DNA from: a virus | Length of the DNA: 25,857 nt | Strand: one strand, 5' to 3' | IMG/VR virus record: IMGVR_UViG_3300005613_000371 | Span: 1 to 25,857 of that record | In this document: in pieces, positions 8,684-15,482 of the stretch | Position numbering within the stretch: position 1 is the first letter of the stretch | How the letters are laid out: each line of letters begins with the position of its first letter | Made by a program: the position numbers and the translations under genes | The notes under the pieces: generated by a model | The model's input: only the letters and a program-made list of their open reading frames with translations | Told to the model about the DNA's origin: nothing | Databases searched by the model: none

Positions 8684-9283
8684 TTATTCTTCTATTAGTT
8701 TTATTATTTTTTTTCTTAAATCCTTCATTAAGTTATATATTGATTTCTTTGATTTGTATTTTACACGCTTACCATCTTTTTCTCTAAAAAATGTGTATTT
8801 CTTAACAATCTTATCATAGGATAAGTTTTCCAAAAAATAGGCTTCAAATAATATCTGTTCAGTTTTGGTTAGTTTGGGTATAATACTTTCTACCAATAAT
8901 ATTTTTTGTATCTGTAAGTCGGTAAATTGTTTGGATAATTCTTTGATATAATCACTTTCGTATATTAGCCTATCATCATCACCAACCAATGTTTCAATCA
9001 TATAGTCATCAATCTCATAGGCGTTATTATTATACTTCCTATTTATCGTTGATGTGGCGTATCTACCTTGTATATTTAACCAACTTACTGAAAACGCCTC
9101 TAATTTGTTTATTTCAATATATTCTTTTACTTTGGTTTCGTTTTCTAATAGATGTATAACTAACTCTGATACTAAATCCTCAGGCGTTAGATTAGTGTTA
9201 TACCTCAATATATTTGTTGAACATTCAATTAAATATTCGTATCTTTTACTTATAAATGAGTTTATTATCTCTTTATAGTCCAT
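8684..9283 (-). CDS. Sigma-70-like protein (sigma factor-like, phage)
   Basis: This 199-residue protein has a sigma region 2-like part at about 32-83 (LTPEDLVSELVIHLLEN, then a helix ending in ATSTINRKY) and a region 4-like helix-turn-helix near the C-terminus, beginning at about 135 (PKLTKTEQILFEAYFLENLSYDKIV) and ending in a basic helix (SIYNLMKDLRKKI). A loop of charged residues splits the C-terminal helix-turn-helix. The architecture is that of short sigma factors, and a role in recruiting host RNA polymerase to phage promoters is likely, though DNA packaging or replication helper proteins can share such helices. It follows the large terminase after a 43-nt gap that holds a repeated promoter-like element. 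Confidence 0.6.
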   Translation of the reverse strand: MDYKEIINSFISKRYEYLIECSTNILRYNTNLTPEDLVSELVIHLLENETKVKEYIEINKLEAFSVSWLNIQGRYATSTINRKYNNNAYEIDDYMIETLVGDDDRLIYESDYIKELSKQFTDLQIQKILLVESIIPKLTKTEQILFEAYFLENLSYDKIVKKYTFFREKDGKRVKYKSKKSIYNLMKDLRKKIIKLIEE

Positions 9284-9294
9284 ATATAGTTTTA

Positions 9295-9328
9295 TCTATA
9301 TATAAATATCTGGTTATTTGAAAAAGTT
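9295..9328 (-). promoter_or_regulatory. Copy A of a 34-nt repeated element, candidate phage promoter
   Basis: On the minus strand this reads AACTTTTTCAAATAAC, then C, then AGATATTTATATATAGA. It matches the element at 14402-14435 in 33 of 34 positions. It lies between the terminase stop and the sigma-like gene, 12 nt before the ATG at 9283. The core TTCAA, 8 nt, ATATTTATA also occurs upstream of the nuclease gene (with 7 nt), so a promoter or operator is likely. It does not fit the host-type TAnnTTTG. Confidence 0.5.
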
Positions 9329-10514
9329 AAAAAGAAAACGAAATAAATTCTACACCACCCGCATCAGAGTTATTTCTTTTGTGATAAAGTATTGCGTATC
9401 TAAATGCGTCAGCGGCATGATTAAATTTATCAATGGGGTCATCTAATAGTGTATCACCTTTCATCTTCCACTTATAATTGGATAATTCTTTTTTGATATT
9501 TACACTATCATCATGAACGAAGAATTGTTTTGATTTAACGGCGTCTATACCTTCTTTGATATTCTTTATTGCGTTGGCACAATTAAATCCATTACGTCTT
9601 AAATCTTCAATGATTTCAGGTCTTGCGTAATCACAAACAATAAGGGTTGAATAAGGTAATTTTTCTATTTCAAATATACTTTTTAATCTATCTATAATTT
9701 CAGGTGTTGTTAAATAACTCTCATATAATAATTCTTCAACATAAACTTCATTCTCCACAAAATCACATCTTATCAATGCTGTTTCATCAACGTAACCAAA
9801 ATCCAATCCTAATATTGTATCTGTAATCTTTTCAGGTCTAAACGTAAAATACTTCTGATGATTATATATTGTATGTTTTGATTTGGAAGGAATACCTAAG
9901 GCATATATGTTGTAATAATCTTCATCTGTTTTAATCAACTCCTCAATTTCTTTTACCAATGTTTTTGATAAGAATGGATTGTCCTTATATGTTGAATGTA
10001 TTTTAATTGCGTCAGGTCTATCTATTAAATCATATAACCAGTGTTCTGTATCCGAAGGGTTAAAATCACAAAATATGTTTCCCTCTGTCCTCATATTCAA
10101 CTGAACGAATTCTTCTCTATTTATTTCGTTAGCCTCATTCATCCAACATATATCTCTTTTCCTACCTCTTAATTTTTGTTCGTCATCAGTTGAGAAGAAT
10201 TCTACAATACTACCATTTGGGAATGTATATATGTTTTCTGTTTTATTATGGTATTGGGGATTATATATTTCAAGTTGTCTCATAACCTCAAAGAAATCCC
10301 TCATAACTGTTGCCCTTAACGCTGGAAATGTTTTACGAGTTATAGATATTACCTTATTGGGATTTTGTAAGGCATAGACGATAAATAACTGACATAAGGA
10401 ATATGTCTTACTACTACGAGACCCACCTTGATTGACAATAAATCTAATATTATCATCTTGTAATGCCTTATAGTTTTTACTAAATACCTTCGTTGTCTTT
10501 AACTCTAATTCCAT
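9327..10514 (-). CDS. terL: Terminase large subunit
   Basis: This 395-residue protein is the ATP-driven DNA packaging motor and headful or site nuclease. The ATPase has a Walker A of the form GGSRSSKT (30-37) and a Walker B ending in the catalytic Glu of ICWMNEA (E127). The RNase H-like nuclease shows its three acidic residues at D238 (LGLDFG), D295 (LIVCDY) and D369 (NHAADAFRY). The length and motifs fit the Terminase_3/PBSX-type family. The start at ATG 10514 overlaps the upstream stop by one base. The small subunit is not adjacent: four genes lie between, including a lipoprotein and a HAD fusion, which is unusual. Confidence 0.95.
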   Translation of the reverse strand: MELELKTTKVFSKNYKALQDDNIRFIVNQGGSRSSKTYSLCQLFIVYALQNPNKVISITRKTFPALRATVMRDFFEVMRQLEIYNPQYHNKTENIYTFPNGSIVEFFSTDDEQKLRGRKRDICWMNEANEINREEFVQLNMRTEGNIFCDFNPSDTEHWLYDLIDRPDAIKIHSTYKDNPFLSKTLVKEIEELIKTDEDYYNIYALGIPSKSKHTIYNHQKYFTFRPEKITDTILGLDFGYVDETALIRCDFVENEVYVEELLYESYLTTPEIIDRLKSIFEIEKLPYSTLIVCDYARPEIIEDLRRNGFNCANAIKNIKEGIDAVKSKQFFVHDDSVNIKKELSNYKWKMKGDTLLDDPIDKFNHAADAFRYAILYHKRNNSDAGGVEFISFSF

Positions 10515-11269
10515 TATCTAACTAATACACCAACATTTGGTAATTCTTTTATTACATCAGGGTTATTGTCGTAAAACTTATTTAATCCTAATTGTTTTAC
10601 TTTCTCAATCTTTTTCTCATTACTACCTGTGAAAAATACTCTATAAAGTGGAATACCCAATTCCATTGCGAGTGTATAAAGGGCATAAGAAGAAGACCTA
10701 GCAGAAACAATATAAACTTCTGTAGCACCCGCTGTAATAAGTTTTTTAACATATTCTCTTACTTTGTATTTGGTTAGTGTTTCATCGTAATCAAATCCTA
10801 CCTTTATGGTTGCCAATTCTTCATCTATTTGTTTTAGTTTTTTCTGTGCCCATTCAATTCCTGTGTCTCCACCCCATGCATCATACATCAATCCACCACA
10901 TCCTTCATCGTATGGGACATCCTTATGTTGTTGATGTCTTTTGAATGATGCCATTCTTGATATTGTATCTCTACTGATGTTTTCTCTATTACATAATTGA
11001 TTGGCTCTTTTCTTACCTGTGGCTTCACCACAACTACCCCATCCATTCTCTTCTACCCATCTAAGTGCTCTACAAGCGTTTTCACTCGCTGATTTGGGAT
11101 AATCATTATATGTCTCCAATTCATATTCACCGATGGCAATTCCTTGTTTATACGCTTTCTCTTTGGCTTTATTTCTATCTTCTTCATTACCACATTCGTA
11201 ATAATATTTTTTTTGGTTACCCCATCTGGCGTAACACCCTTCTTTATCTCTTCCTAAATTTACTGGCAT
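10514..11269 (-). CDS. Phage virion-type domain fused to a HAD-superfamily phosphatase domain
   Basis: This 251-residue protein has three parts. Residues 1-50 (LGRDKEGCYARWG, then KYYYECGN) match a short module common in phage head gene clusters. Residues 55-145 carry a conserved block with ASENACRALRWVEENGWGSC and MASFKRHQQ, DEGCGGLMYDAWGG. I know this block from phage structural or protease-associated proteins. Residues 155-251 form a HAD-like domain with all catalytic motifs: DYDET (D160, D162), S189 in VSARS, K219/K220 and DNNPD (D234, D238). HAD enzymes with this layout hydrolyse small phosphates or nucleotides, so a nucleotide or DNA-end phosphatase role is possible but unproved. It lies between the MuF-C-like gene and the large terminase. 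Confidence 0.75.
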   Translation of the reverse strand: MPVNLGRDKEGCYARWGNQKKYYYECGNEEDRNKAKEKAYKQGIAIGEYELETYNDYPKSASENACRALRWVEENGWGSCGEATGKKRANQLCNRENISRDTISRMASFKRHQQHKDVPYDEGCGGLMYDAWGGDTGIEWAQKKLKQIDEELATIKVGFDYDETLTKYKVREYVKKLITAGATEVYIVSARSSSYALYTLAMELGIPLYRVFFTGSNEKKIEKVKQLGLNKFYDNNPDVIKELPNVGVLVR

Positions 11270-11283
11270 TGTATATTGTTTAA

Positions 11284-11895
11284 TTATCTGTTATATCTTG
11301 GGACACTACCTGGTGAGGTTTGTGTTGGTTGTTGATTATTAGGTGATTTAACCAATGAGTTAGTTGATGGTTGGAATAAATACTTAACCCAGATATGTTT
11401 ACAATTTACTCCTCCACGCCAATTAAATACTGAATATGTGTTAGCCCCTCTAATACCAAAACCAGGATTAGATGAGTTTAATCTTTGAATACTATCTTTT
11501 GTTAAAAGTGATAAATTACTTCTAACACTTAACTCTCTACAAAATGGTCTTGTGTTTGGTCCTATACCATTGTTATAACCACTTGTATTTCTTGCCTGTG
11601 GTGCTACAACATATCTGTATAACTTAAATATCTTCTCAGCCACTAATCCTTCTTCTACATTATCTAAAATCTCATCTTCCATATCTTCATTGTCTCCAAC
11701 GATTTGATAGTATTCAGGATTATCCAAATCTTCTTCACTTATACCCAATTCATCAATTGATATAAATAAGTCAGGGTTTTCATCCATATATTTAACAATG
11801 GCTTCTTCTACCTCATCAGGCACAATATTATTCTTCTCCAATATTGTTAAATCTTCTTTTACTTTAATTCCGAATTTGTATTTTACCTCGCACAT
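11284..11895 (-). CDS. MuF-C-like minor head protein
   Basis: The N-terminal half of this 203-residue protein is acidic and helical (about 1-85). The C-terminal part holds the pattern FKLYRYVVAP, RPFCRELSVR (C near 118), GFGIRGANTYSVFNWRGGVNCKHIW and KYLFQP. The Cys, then the G-G-x-x-C-x-H-x-W block, is shared with C-terminal domains attached to minor head or portal-linked proteins in Bacteroidota phages. The usual N-terminal MuF head domain is not evident, so this may be a stand-alone C-terminal module. The tail (QQPTQTSPGSVPRYNR) is disordered. The ATG at 11895 lies inside the lipoprotein gene, overlapping it by 32 nt. Confidence 0.55.
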   Translation of the reverse strand: MCEVKYKFGIKVKEDLTILEKNNIVPDEVEEAIVKYMDENPDLFISIDELGISEEDLDNPEYYQIVGDNEDMEDEILDNVEEGLVAEKIFKLYRYVVAPQARNTSGYNNGIGPNTRPFCRELSVRSNLSLLTKDSIQRLNSSNPGFGIRGANTYSVFNWRGGVNCKHIWVKYLFQPSTNSLVKSPNNQQPTQTSPGSVPRYNR

Positions 11896-12034
11896 AATTC
11901 TTTTCGTATTTCATTAGTTTTTTATTATTCCCATAAGGTAATACCCCTCCCCTTTGATAATGTCTTACAACCTCTCTTTGTGTCATACAACTTGATAATA
12001 GAATAAGACATAATATCAATATTCTACTCTTCAT
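11864..12034 (-). CDS. Small lipoprotein, 56 residues
   Basis: ATG at 12034 to TAA at 11864. The N-terminus MKSRILILCLILLSSC is a signal peptide of class II: two positive residues, a hydrophobic core and a lipobox LSSC with Cys16 as the lipidation site. The mature 41 residues (CMTQREVVRHYQRGGVLPYG onward) are basic and end RGKIQIRN. The gene overlaps the end of the upstream gene by 11 nt and the start of the MuF-C-like gene by 32 nt in other frames, in an otherwise virion-assembly run. Plausible roles are an outer membrane spanin subunit or a superinfection-exclusion lipoprotein like T5 Llp; neither can be chosen from sequence alone. Confidence 0.7.
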   Translation of the reverse strand: MKSRILILCLILLSSCMTQREVVRHYQRGGVLPYGNNKKLMKYEKNYVRGKIQIRN

Positions 12035-12275
12035 CCTTTTTCTTCCTTCTCACTGGTCTTTTTGTTTTTGGTTTAACCAATTTATCTTCTACTATAATTT
12101 CCTTCTTTGGCTCTTCTTCTATAACCTCAAAGATTTCTGTAAATCCTAAATCATAATAGTTTTGGTAATGTTCCTCTTTAACTGTGTTGGCATCAAATGT
12201 AATCTTACCAACTCTCATGTCGTTTCTTGTTACTCTTAAACCTTCATATTGGCTTTTAACTTTCAGTTTCTTCAT
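12024..12275 (-). CDS. Small phage protein with a basic C-terminal tail, unknown
   Basis: The most likely start is ATG at 12275 (MKKLKVKSQYEGLRVTRNDM), giving 83 residues; a TTG five codons further up is possible but weaker. The N-terminal half is beta-like, with DMRVGKITFDANTVKEEHYQ, and is followed by YYDLGFTEIFEVIEEE. The last 20 residues are strongly basic (PKTKRPVRRKKKDEE), which suggests contact with DNA or RNA. It overlaps the small terminase by 20 nt and the lipoprotein gene by 11 nt. I do not recognise a family. Its place next to the terminase suggests a role in packaging or head completion. Confidence 0.65.
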   Translation of the reverse strand: MKKLKVKSQYEGLRVTRNDMRVGKITFDANTVKEEHYQNYYDLGFTEIFEVIEEEPKKEIIVEDKLVKPKTKRPVRRKKKDEE

Positions 12276-12669
12276 CTCTTTGTATTTCAATTATTTTTAT
12301 AACTTCAATGTTATTTATTTTATCACCACCACTTGTTATATCAACTTTGTTTTGGTGTAATCCACTTATCTTATTTATTTCTTTTCTAATATCATTGGCA
12401 AGTCGTCTATCTTCTTCTTTTAACGCCTCATAGTATTGTTTCTCCATCTCTGTAATGGTTTCCTCTAACCTATCCTTTGATACTTCTATCAGTGTCTCCC
12501 TAATCAATGGTTTAGCCTCATTATAAAGGGTATAGAAATAACTTATTTGATATCCTAATTTTAATATATCCTCTCTTATTTTGGCTTGGGGAACACCATC
12601 TATAACCCATTCAACTATCATCTTGATAAGGTCATCTTTTTTATATGTAGGTTTTTTCTTTCTTGGCAT
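12256..12669 (-). CDS. terS: Terminase small subunit
   Basis: This 137-residue protein binds DNA and guides the packaging motor to the phage DNA. Residues 9-60 form an N-terminal helix-turn-helix region (DDLIKMIVEWVIDG, QAKIREDILKLGY), followed by a helical oligomerisation region with LEETITEMEKQYYEALKEED. The C-terminal KISGLHQNKVDI plus a short tail is typical of small terminase proteins. It is the first gene of the long minus-strand run. A hairpin terminator lies about 80 nt upstream, and the 86-nt gap holds a TATATATAC stretch around 12705, but I could not assign a promoter. Confidence 0.8.
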   Translation of the reverse strand: MPRKKKPTYKKDDLIKMIVEWVIDGVPQAKIREDILKLGYQISYFYTLYNEAKPLIRETLIEVSKDRLEETITEMEKQYYEALKEEDRRLANDIRKEINKISGLHQNKVDITSGGDKINNIEVIKIIEIQRDEETES

Positions 12670-12747
12670 CTTTTTTTCCCTATATTACGATGTTATACCA
12701 TAAAGTATATATAGACTACCTTTTGTTTATTTAAGTTTGTTAGGGAC

Positions 12748-12771
12748 AAAAAAAAGGGGGTAAAAACCCCC
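12748..12771 (-). terminator. Intrinsic terminator after the 126-residue gene
   Basis: On the minus strand a stem GGGGGT/ACCCCC with a four-base loop is followed by eight T residues. It lies 25 nt after the stop of the gene at 12796-13176 and separates the small host-promoter genes from the terminase operon. Confidence 0.85.
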
Positions 12772-12795
12772 CTCCAAACGCTAAACTTAAAATTA

Positions 12796-13176
12796 TTACA
12801 TTCTTATCTTATCCTCTTCTAAAACAATCTCACCATCTTCATTTGTTATCTGAGACATGAGTGCTGTATAATACTGTTTATCTCCAAATGTTAAATGATA
12901 AATGATAAGGCTTATAACTTTTTCTATATCAACCAATTTCTTATCATTACAAATCTTTTTAATAATACTAAACGCATTTTTTAAGTTTTGTTCATAATGC
13001 TCAATGTCATAACCAGACATCATATAATATTGTAAGGATAAAAACTTATGGTAATCATATCCAATATAATCCTCTAATACATATGATATACCTACAACTC
13101 CTTGTTGATAATTGTCGTATTCATCAGCTAATTTAACCATTTCTTTAATTTCTTTCTTAAACTCATTTGTTCTCAT
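12796..13176 (-). CDS. Small early-type protein, 126 residues, unknown
   Basis: ATG at 13176, with its own host-type promoter 36 nt upstream and a terminator downstream. The protein is mostly helical with a cluster of Tyr residues (DEYDNYQQGVVGISYVLEDYI, YDYHKFLSLQYYMMSGYD) and a leucine-rich middle (LVDIEKVISLIIYHLTF). It has no membrane segment, signal peptide or known catalytic motif. It shares the MRT start and the promoter and leader with the next gene upstream (13251-13643), so both are likely expressed together early in infection. I do not recognise a function; a host-takeover or anti-defence protein is possible from the setting only. Confidence 0.75.
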   Translation of the reverse strand: MRTNEFKKEIKEMVKLADEYDNYQQGVVGISYVLEDYIGYDYHKFLSLQYYMMSGYDIEHYEQNLKNAFSIIKKICNDKKLVDIEKVISLIIYHLTFGDKQYYTALMSQITNEDGEIVLEEDKIRM

Positions 13177-13211
13177 ATTTTATAATTTTTATTGTTATTA
13201 CTATCTTTCTA

Positions 13212-13241
13212 CAAATATAATGATTTAGGTTGGATTGGCAA
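13212..13241 (-). promoter_or_regulatory. Host-type promoter P1 for the 126-residue gene
   Basis: Minus strand TTG (13241-13239), 19 nt, TATATTTG (13219-13212), which is a full match to the Bacteroidota primary sigma pattern. The start codon is about 36 nt downstream. The spacer and leader closely match P2 at 13679-13708. Confidence 0.85.
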
Positions 13242-13250
13242 TGGCTTTTC

Positions 13251-13643
13251 TTATTTTTTTCTCTTCTTTTTCTTTGGGGTCATATTTGTGTTACCATTTG
13301 TTTTACACCTCATAATCAATAAACCATTCGCATCATCATTAGGAACTACTTTTTTGTGATTTACAAGGTCGTTTATCATAGCTAAATTCATAAGAGCTTC
13401 CTTAGCATTGACCATATAAGTCTTACCATTATAACTATCATAATATGATTGTTCAAGTTCATTTAAGTAATTTATCATAGCATCCACTTCTTCATCCTTT
13501 TCAATCGCTTTATTAAGCATTTCAGAAAGGTTTTTCCAATCTGATGTTTTTAATATTTGATGAAACATCATTGTTCCATTCCAGAATGCCATTACTTTAA
13601 CTTCTCCCGCTTTTGGTGTTCCATATACATCTATTGTTCTCAT
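13251..13643 (-). CDS. Small early-type protein, 130 residues, basic tail, unknown
   Basis: ATG at 13643 (MRTIDVYGTPKAGEV). The N-terminal 30 residues are beta-like (KVMAFWNGTMMFHQIL), the middle is helical (NLSEMLNKAIEKDEEVDAM, ALMNLAMINDLVNHKK) and the end is strongly basic (TPKKKKRKK), which may bind nucleic acid. It has its own host-type promoter 36 nt upstream and no terminator before the next promoter. No family was recognised. With its neighbours on both sides it forms a set of three single-gene units. Confidence 0.75.
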   Translation of the reverse strand: MRTIDVYGTPKAGEVKVMAFWNGTMMFHQILKTSDWKNLSEMLNKAIEKDEEVDAMINYLNELEQSYYDSYNGKTYMVNAKEALMNLAMINDLVNHKKVVPNDDANGLLIMRCKTNGNTNMTPKKKKRKK

Positions 13644-13678
13644 AATTTTTGTTGTTTTATTGTTATTACTCTGTCTTA

Positions 13679-13708
13679 CAAATATAGTGATTTAGTTTGG
13701 TTTGGCAA
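13679..13708 (-). promoter_or_regulatory. Host-type promoter P2 for the 130-residue gene
   Basis: Minus strand TTG (13708-13706), 19 nt, TATATTTG (13686-13679). The stretch GTAATAACAATAAAA in the leader is shared with P1, and TATATTTGTAAGACA with P3. Confidence 0.85.
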
Positions 13709-13716
13709 TGAGATTT

Positions 13717-13881
13717 TTATTTTATTTTTACCCCAGTGATGATTTCACAAAATTCTAATAATTGAGGTGTATTTAGATATACAGCGTATCTCATCTCTTG
13801 ACTATTTGTTTTATATCTTCTACGGATTGTCTCGTATGCCTCTCTTCTACTCTCTAATTCTTTTTCTGTATAAGTTTCCAT
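13717..13881 (-). CDS. Small protein of 54 residues
   Basis: The start is ATG at 13881 (METYTEKELESRREAYETI), giving 54 residues. A longer frame up to 14004 would run through a promoter and a terminator, so it is not used. The peptide is helical and charged (RRRYKTNSQEMRYAVYLNTP), ending in LLEFCEIITGVKIK. It has its own host-type promoter (P3). Nothing identifies a function; small charged phage proteins expressed from such promoters are often modulators of host enzymes, but this is only a general inference. Confidence 0.7.
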   Translation of the reverse strand: METYTEKELESRREAYETIRRRYKTNSQEMRYAVYLNTPQLLEFCEIITGVKIK

Positions 13882-13909
13882 AATGTTTGTTGTTTTAATG
13901 TTTGTCTTA

Positions 13910-13940
13910 CAAATATACAAAATCTTTTCTAATATATCAA
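13910..13940 (-). promoter_or_regulatory. Host-type promoter P3 for the 54-residue gene
   Basis: Minus strand TTG (13940-13938), 20 nt, TATATTTG (13917-13910), with the ATG 29 nt downstream. The leader (TAAAACAACAAACATTATG) resembles that of P2. The TTG touches the T-run of the preceding terminator. Confidence 0.85.
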
Positions 13941-13973
13941 AAAAAAAAAGGAGATAATTTCTTACCTCCTTTT
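13939..13973 (-). terminator. Intrinsic terminator after the UVR-like gene
   Basis: On the minus strand AAAAGGAG and CTCCTTTT form a stem (with an inner TAA/TTA part and a tetraloop-like centre), followed by a long T-run. It ends the unit made of the sigma-like gene, the nuclease gene and the gene at 14017-14400. Confidence 0.85.
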
Positions 13974-14016
13974 CCATAACAACAAAAAAATTAAAACCAA
14001 ACAATTATGATTTATA

Positions 14017-14400
14017 TTAAACATCAGGCAAAACCTGTAAAACACTTTTTTTATAAATATCAAGGATAAACCTAACTTCACTTAAACAATCCTCCATATC
14101 GTCTCCTTTTTTTATTTTAATCAATCTTATTATATCATCCGTAGTTATATTGATGGCGTCTCTTAATTTAGCACACATAATATAATCTTCCGCCATTAAA
14201 TAACTTAATAACAATGCGTGATATATTTCTATTTCCTTCTCATATAAATCCACTATATCGTTGGATGATAGTTTAGTTGTTGAGATATCCATCAACCAAT
14301 CTATACTATCTCTAATCTCGTTATTTTGAATTATTTCGTCAAGATGTAATTCCAACTTTTTTCTATTATACATAATATTATTTTTCATAACTTTTCTCAT
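14017..14400 (-). CDS. Helical protein with a UVR-like motif, unknown
   Basis: The start chosen is ATG at 14400 (127 residues, MRKVMKNNIMYNRKK); the ATG at 14388 is a second option. A GTG at 14445 would make 142 residues but its codons would cover the repeated 34-nt element, which is noncoding in its other copy. The protein is all-helical. Near the middle LLLSYLMAEDYIMCAKLRDA resembles the UVR motif of UvrB/UvrC (helical hairpin with A-x-x-L-R-D), which mediates protein contacts. It lies just after the nuclease gene, so the two may work together, but no function is certain. Confidence 0.6.
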   Translation of the reverse strand: MRKVMKNNIMYNRKKLELHLDEIIQNNEIRDSIDWLMDISTTKLSSNDIVDLYEKEIEIYHALLLSYLMAEDYIMCAKLRDAINITTDDIIRLIKIKKGDDMEDCLSEVRFILDIYKKSVLQVLPDV

Positions 14401-14401
14401 C

Positions 14402-14435
14402 TCTATATATAAATATCTCGTTATTTGAAAAAGTT
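14402..14435 (-). promoter_or_regulatory. Copy B of the 34-nt repeated element, candidate phage promoter
   Basis: Identical to 9295-9328 except one base. Minus strand TTCAA, 8 nt, ATATTTATA. The nuclease stop (14438) lies just upstream and the ATG at 14400 is only 9 nt from the ATATTTATA part, so transcription may start at or near the start codon, or the ATG at 14388 may be used. Confidence 0.5.
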
Positions 14436-14437
14436 CA

Positions 14438-14941
14438 TCAATCACTCCAAATATTTTTATCTTTTTTTATTTTAACCACATTGAATATACTTTTCCATTT
14501 GTGTCTATCAACCACATATCCTGTTACTCTTCCACCATCTCCACTTTGTGTAGCTAATCTTATACCTGTCCTTTTTTCATCAGTGTTGAAGAATTCTCTT
14601 ATTTTATCCATTTCAACGAAGTATGCCAATTCATGGTAAGGGAAGTAATAGACGAAGTAATCGGCTTTGGATGAGGTAATACCGCTATCTCTTCCATTAC
14701 ATTTAATCTCAATAAACATATTGTTGGTATAGTATCCTTTTAATTTCTCAAAACAATCTGTCTTAACTTCAAAGGTTTTATCTTCAACTGTATCACCAGT
14801 CATTCTAAAATCATACCACTTATCATTTCTGTAATAAGCTATTTTGTATTCAGGTTTCTTTTTTGTTATATAATCAGCGATTACACGCTCTCCTTTGTTT
14901 CCTTGGTCTAAATCAGACCACCACTTTTCTTCTCCAGTCAT
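14438..14941 (-). CDS. PD-(D/E)XK-type nuclease
   Basis: This 167-residue protein shows the core of a PD-(D/E)XK endonuclease: QGNKGERVIADYI with Glu18, YDFRM with Asp44 and FEVKTD with Glu58 and Lys60. A helix with ETNNMFIEIKCNG-like strand (residues about 73-86, FIEIKCN) and SSKADYFVYYFP follow; this second part is common in phage and restriction-type nucleases. It could cut host DNA, resolve junctions or serve in recombination. A 60-nt AT-rich leader with a TTCAA, 7 nt, ATATTTATA element lies upstream. The gene is preceded by the sigma-like gene and followed by the UVR-like gene. Confidence 0.7.
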   Translation of the reverse strand: MTGEEKWWSDLDQGNKGERVIADYITKKKPEYKIAYYRNDKWYDFRMTGDTVEDKTFEVKTDCFEKLKGYYTNNMFIEIKCNGRDSGITSSKADYFVYYFPYHELAYFVEMDKIREFFNTDEKRTGIRLATQSGDGGRVTGYVVDRHKWKSIFNVVKIKKDKNIWSD

Positions 14942-14975
14942 TTTTTTTATAAGTTTGTTGTTGTTATTATTTACT

Positions 14976-14996
14976 TATAAATATGTTGAAGTTGAA
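14976..14996 (-). promoter_or_regulatory. Copy C of the TTCAA-ATATTTATA element
   Basis: Minus strand TTCAA (14996-14992), 7 nt, ATATTTATA (14984-14976), 35 nt before the nuclease ATG. It shares the core but not the flanks with copies A and B, so it is a weaker member of the family. Confidence 0.4.
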
Positions 14997-15002
14997 AACT
15001 TT

Positions 15003-15479
15003 TTACCTTAATCCTAATTTTTTTCTTACCATCGCTCTTAATCTTGTAAATCTTCTAACATCTCTTTCACTATATTCACCTTTTTGCCATTCTTTTGGTT
15101 TCTTATAACCCCTTGAATAATATTTTAACATTTCATCATAATCAAATTGAAGGATATCTTTTATCTTACTTAACATAGGGTCTTCATAAAACTCATATTC
15201 TCTATCATATGTCTCCTCAGGCAACATATCTATTGTGATGTTAGGGTTATACTTTTGACTATCTCTCCAACAACCATACAAGTAATTTCTGTAAGTTATA
15301 AACATATAGTTTTCAATGTTAGACATATCTACTCTACCTTCATTATACTTGTCTAATAATCTAAATAATACTTCTGAATATGCTTCATCTCTATCTACAT
15401 ATTTGAAGTATCCACTAAAAGCGTATTCATACTTTCTACGCACTTTATCTAATAATTCTTTTATCTGTAATTCTTCCAT
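15003..15479 (-). CDS. Sigma factor-like protein
   Basis: The start chosen is ATG at 15479 (MEELQIKELLDKVRRKY), 158 residues; an ATG at 15542 in the same frame would add 21 hydrophobic residues read from promoter and repeat DNA. Residues 29-45 (DRDEAYSEVLFRLLDKY) and 55-76 (IENYMFITYRNYLYGCWRD) look like sigma region 2 helices. The C-terminal SERDVRRFTRLRAMVRKKL resembles the recognition helix part of region 4. It is shorter than a full sigma factor. With the second sigma-like protein at 8684-9283 it may redirect host RNA polymerase; this is an inference. It is the first gene of a three-gene unit divergent from the helix-turn-helix gene. Confidence 0.6.
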   Translation of the reverse strand: MEELQIKELLDKVRRKYEYAFSGYFKYVDRDEAYSEVLFRLLDKYNEGRVDMSNIENYMFITYRNYLYGCWRDSQKYNPNITIDMLPEETYDREYEFYEDPMLSKIKDILQFDYDEMLKYYSRGYKKPKEWQKGEYSERDVRRFTRLRAMVRKKLGLR

Positions 15480-15482
15480 ACT

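Noticed and set aside
13882-14004. Extension of the 54-residue gene to 14004
   Set aside because: The extra codons run through a terminator hairpin with a long T-run and a full host-type promoter.
14401-14445. GTG start at 14445 for the UVR-like gene
   Set aside because: The codons would cover a 34-nt element that is noncoding in its other copy at 9295; a normal ATG exists at 14400.
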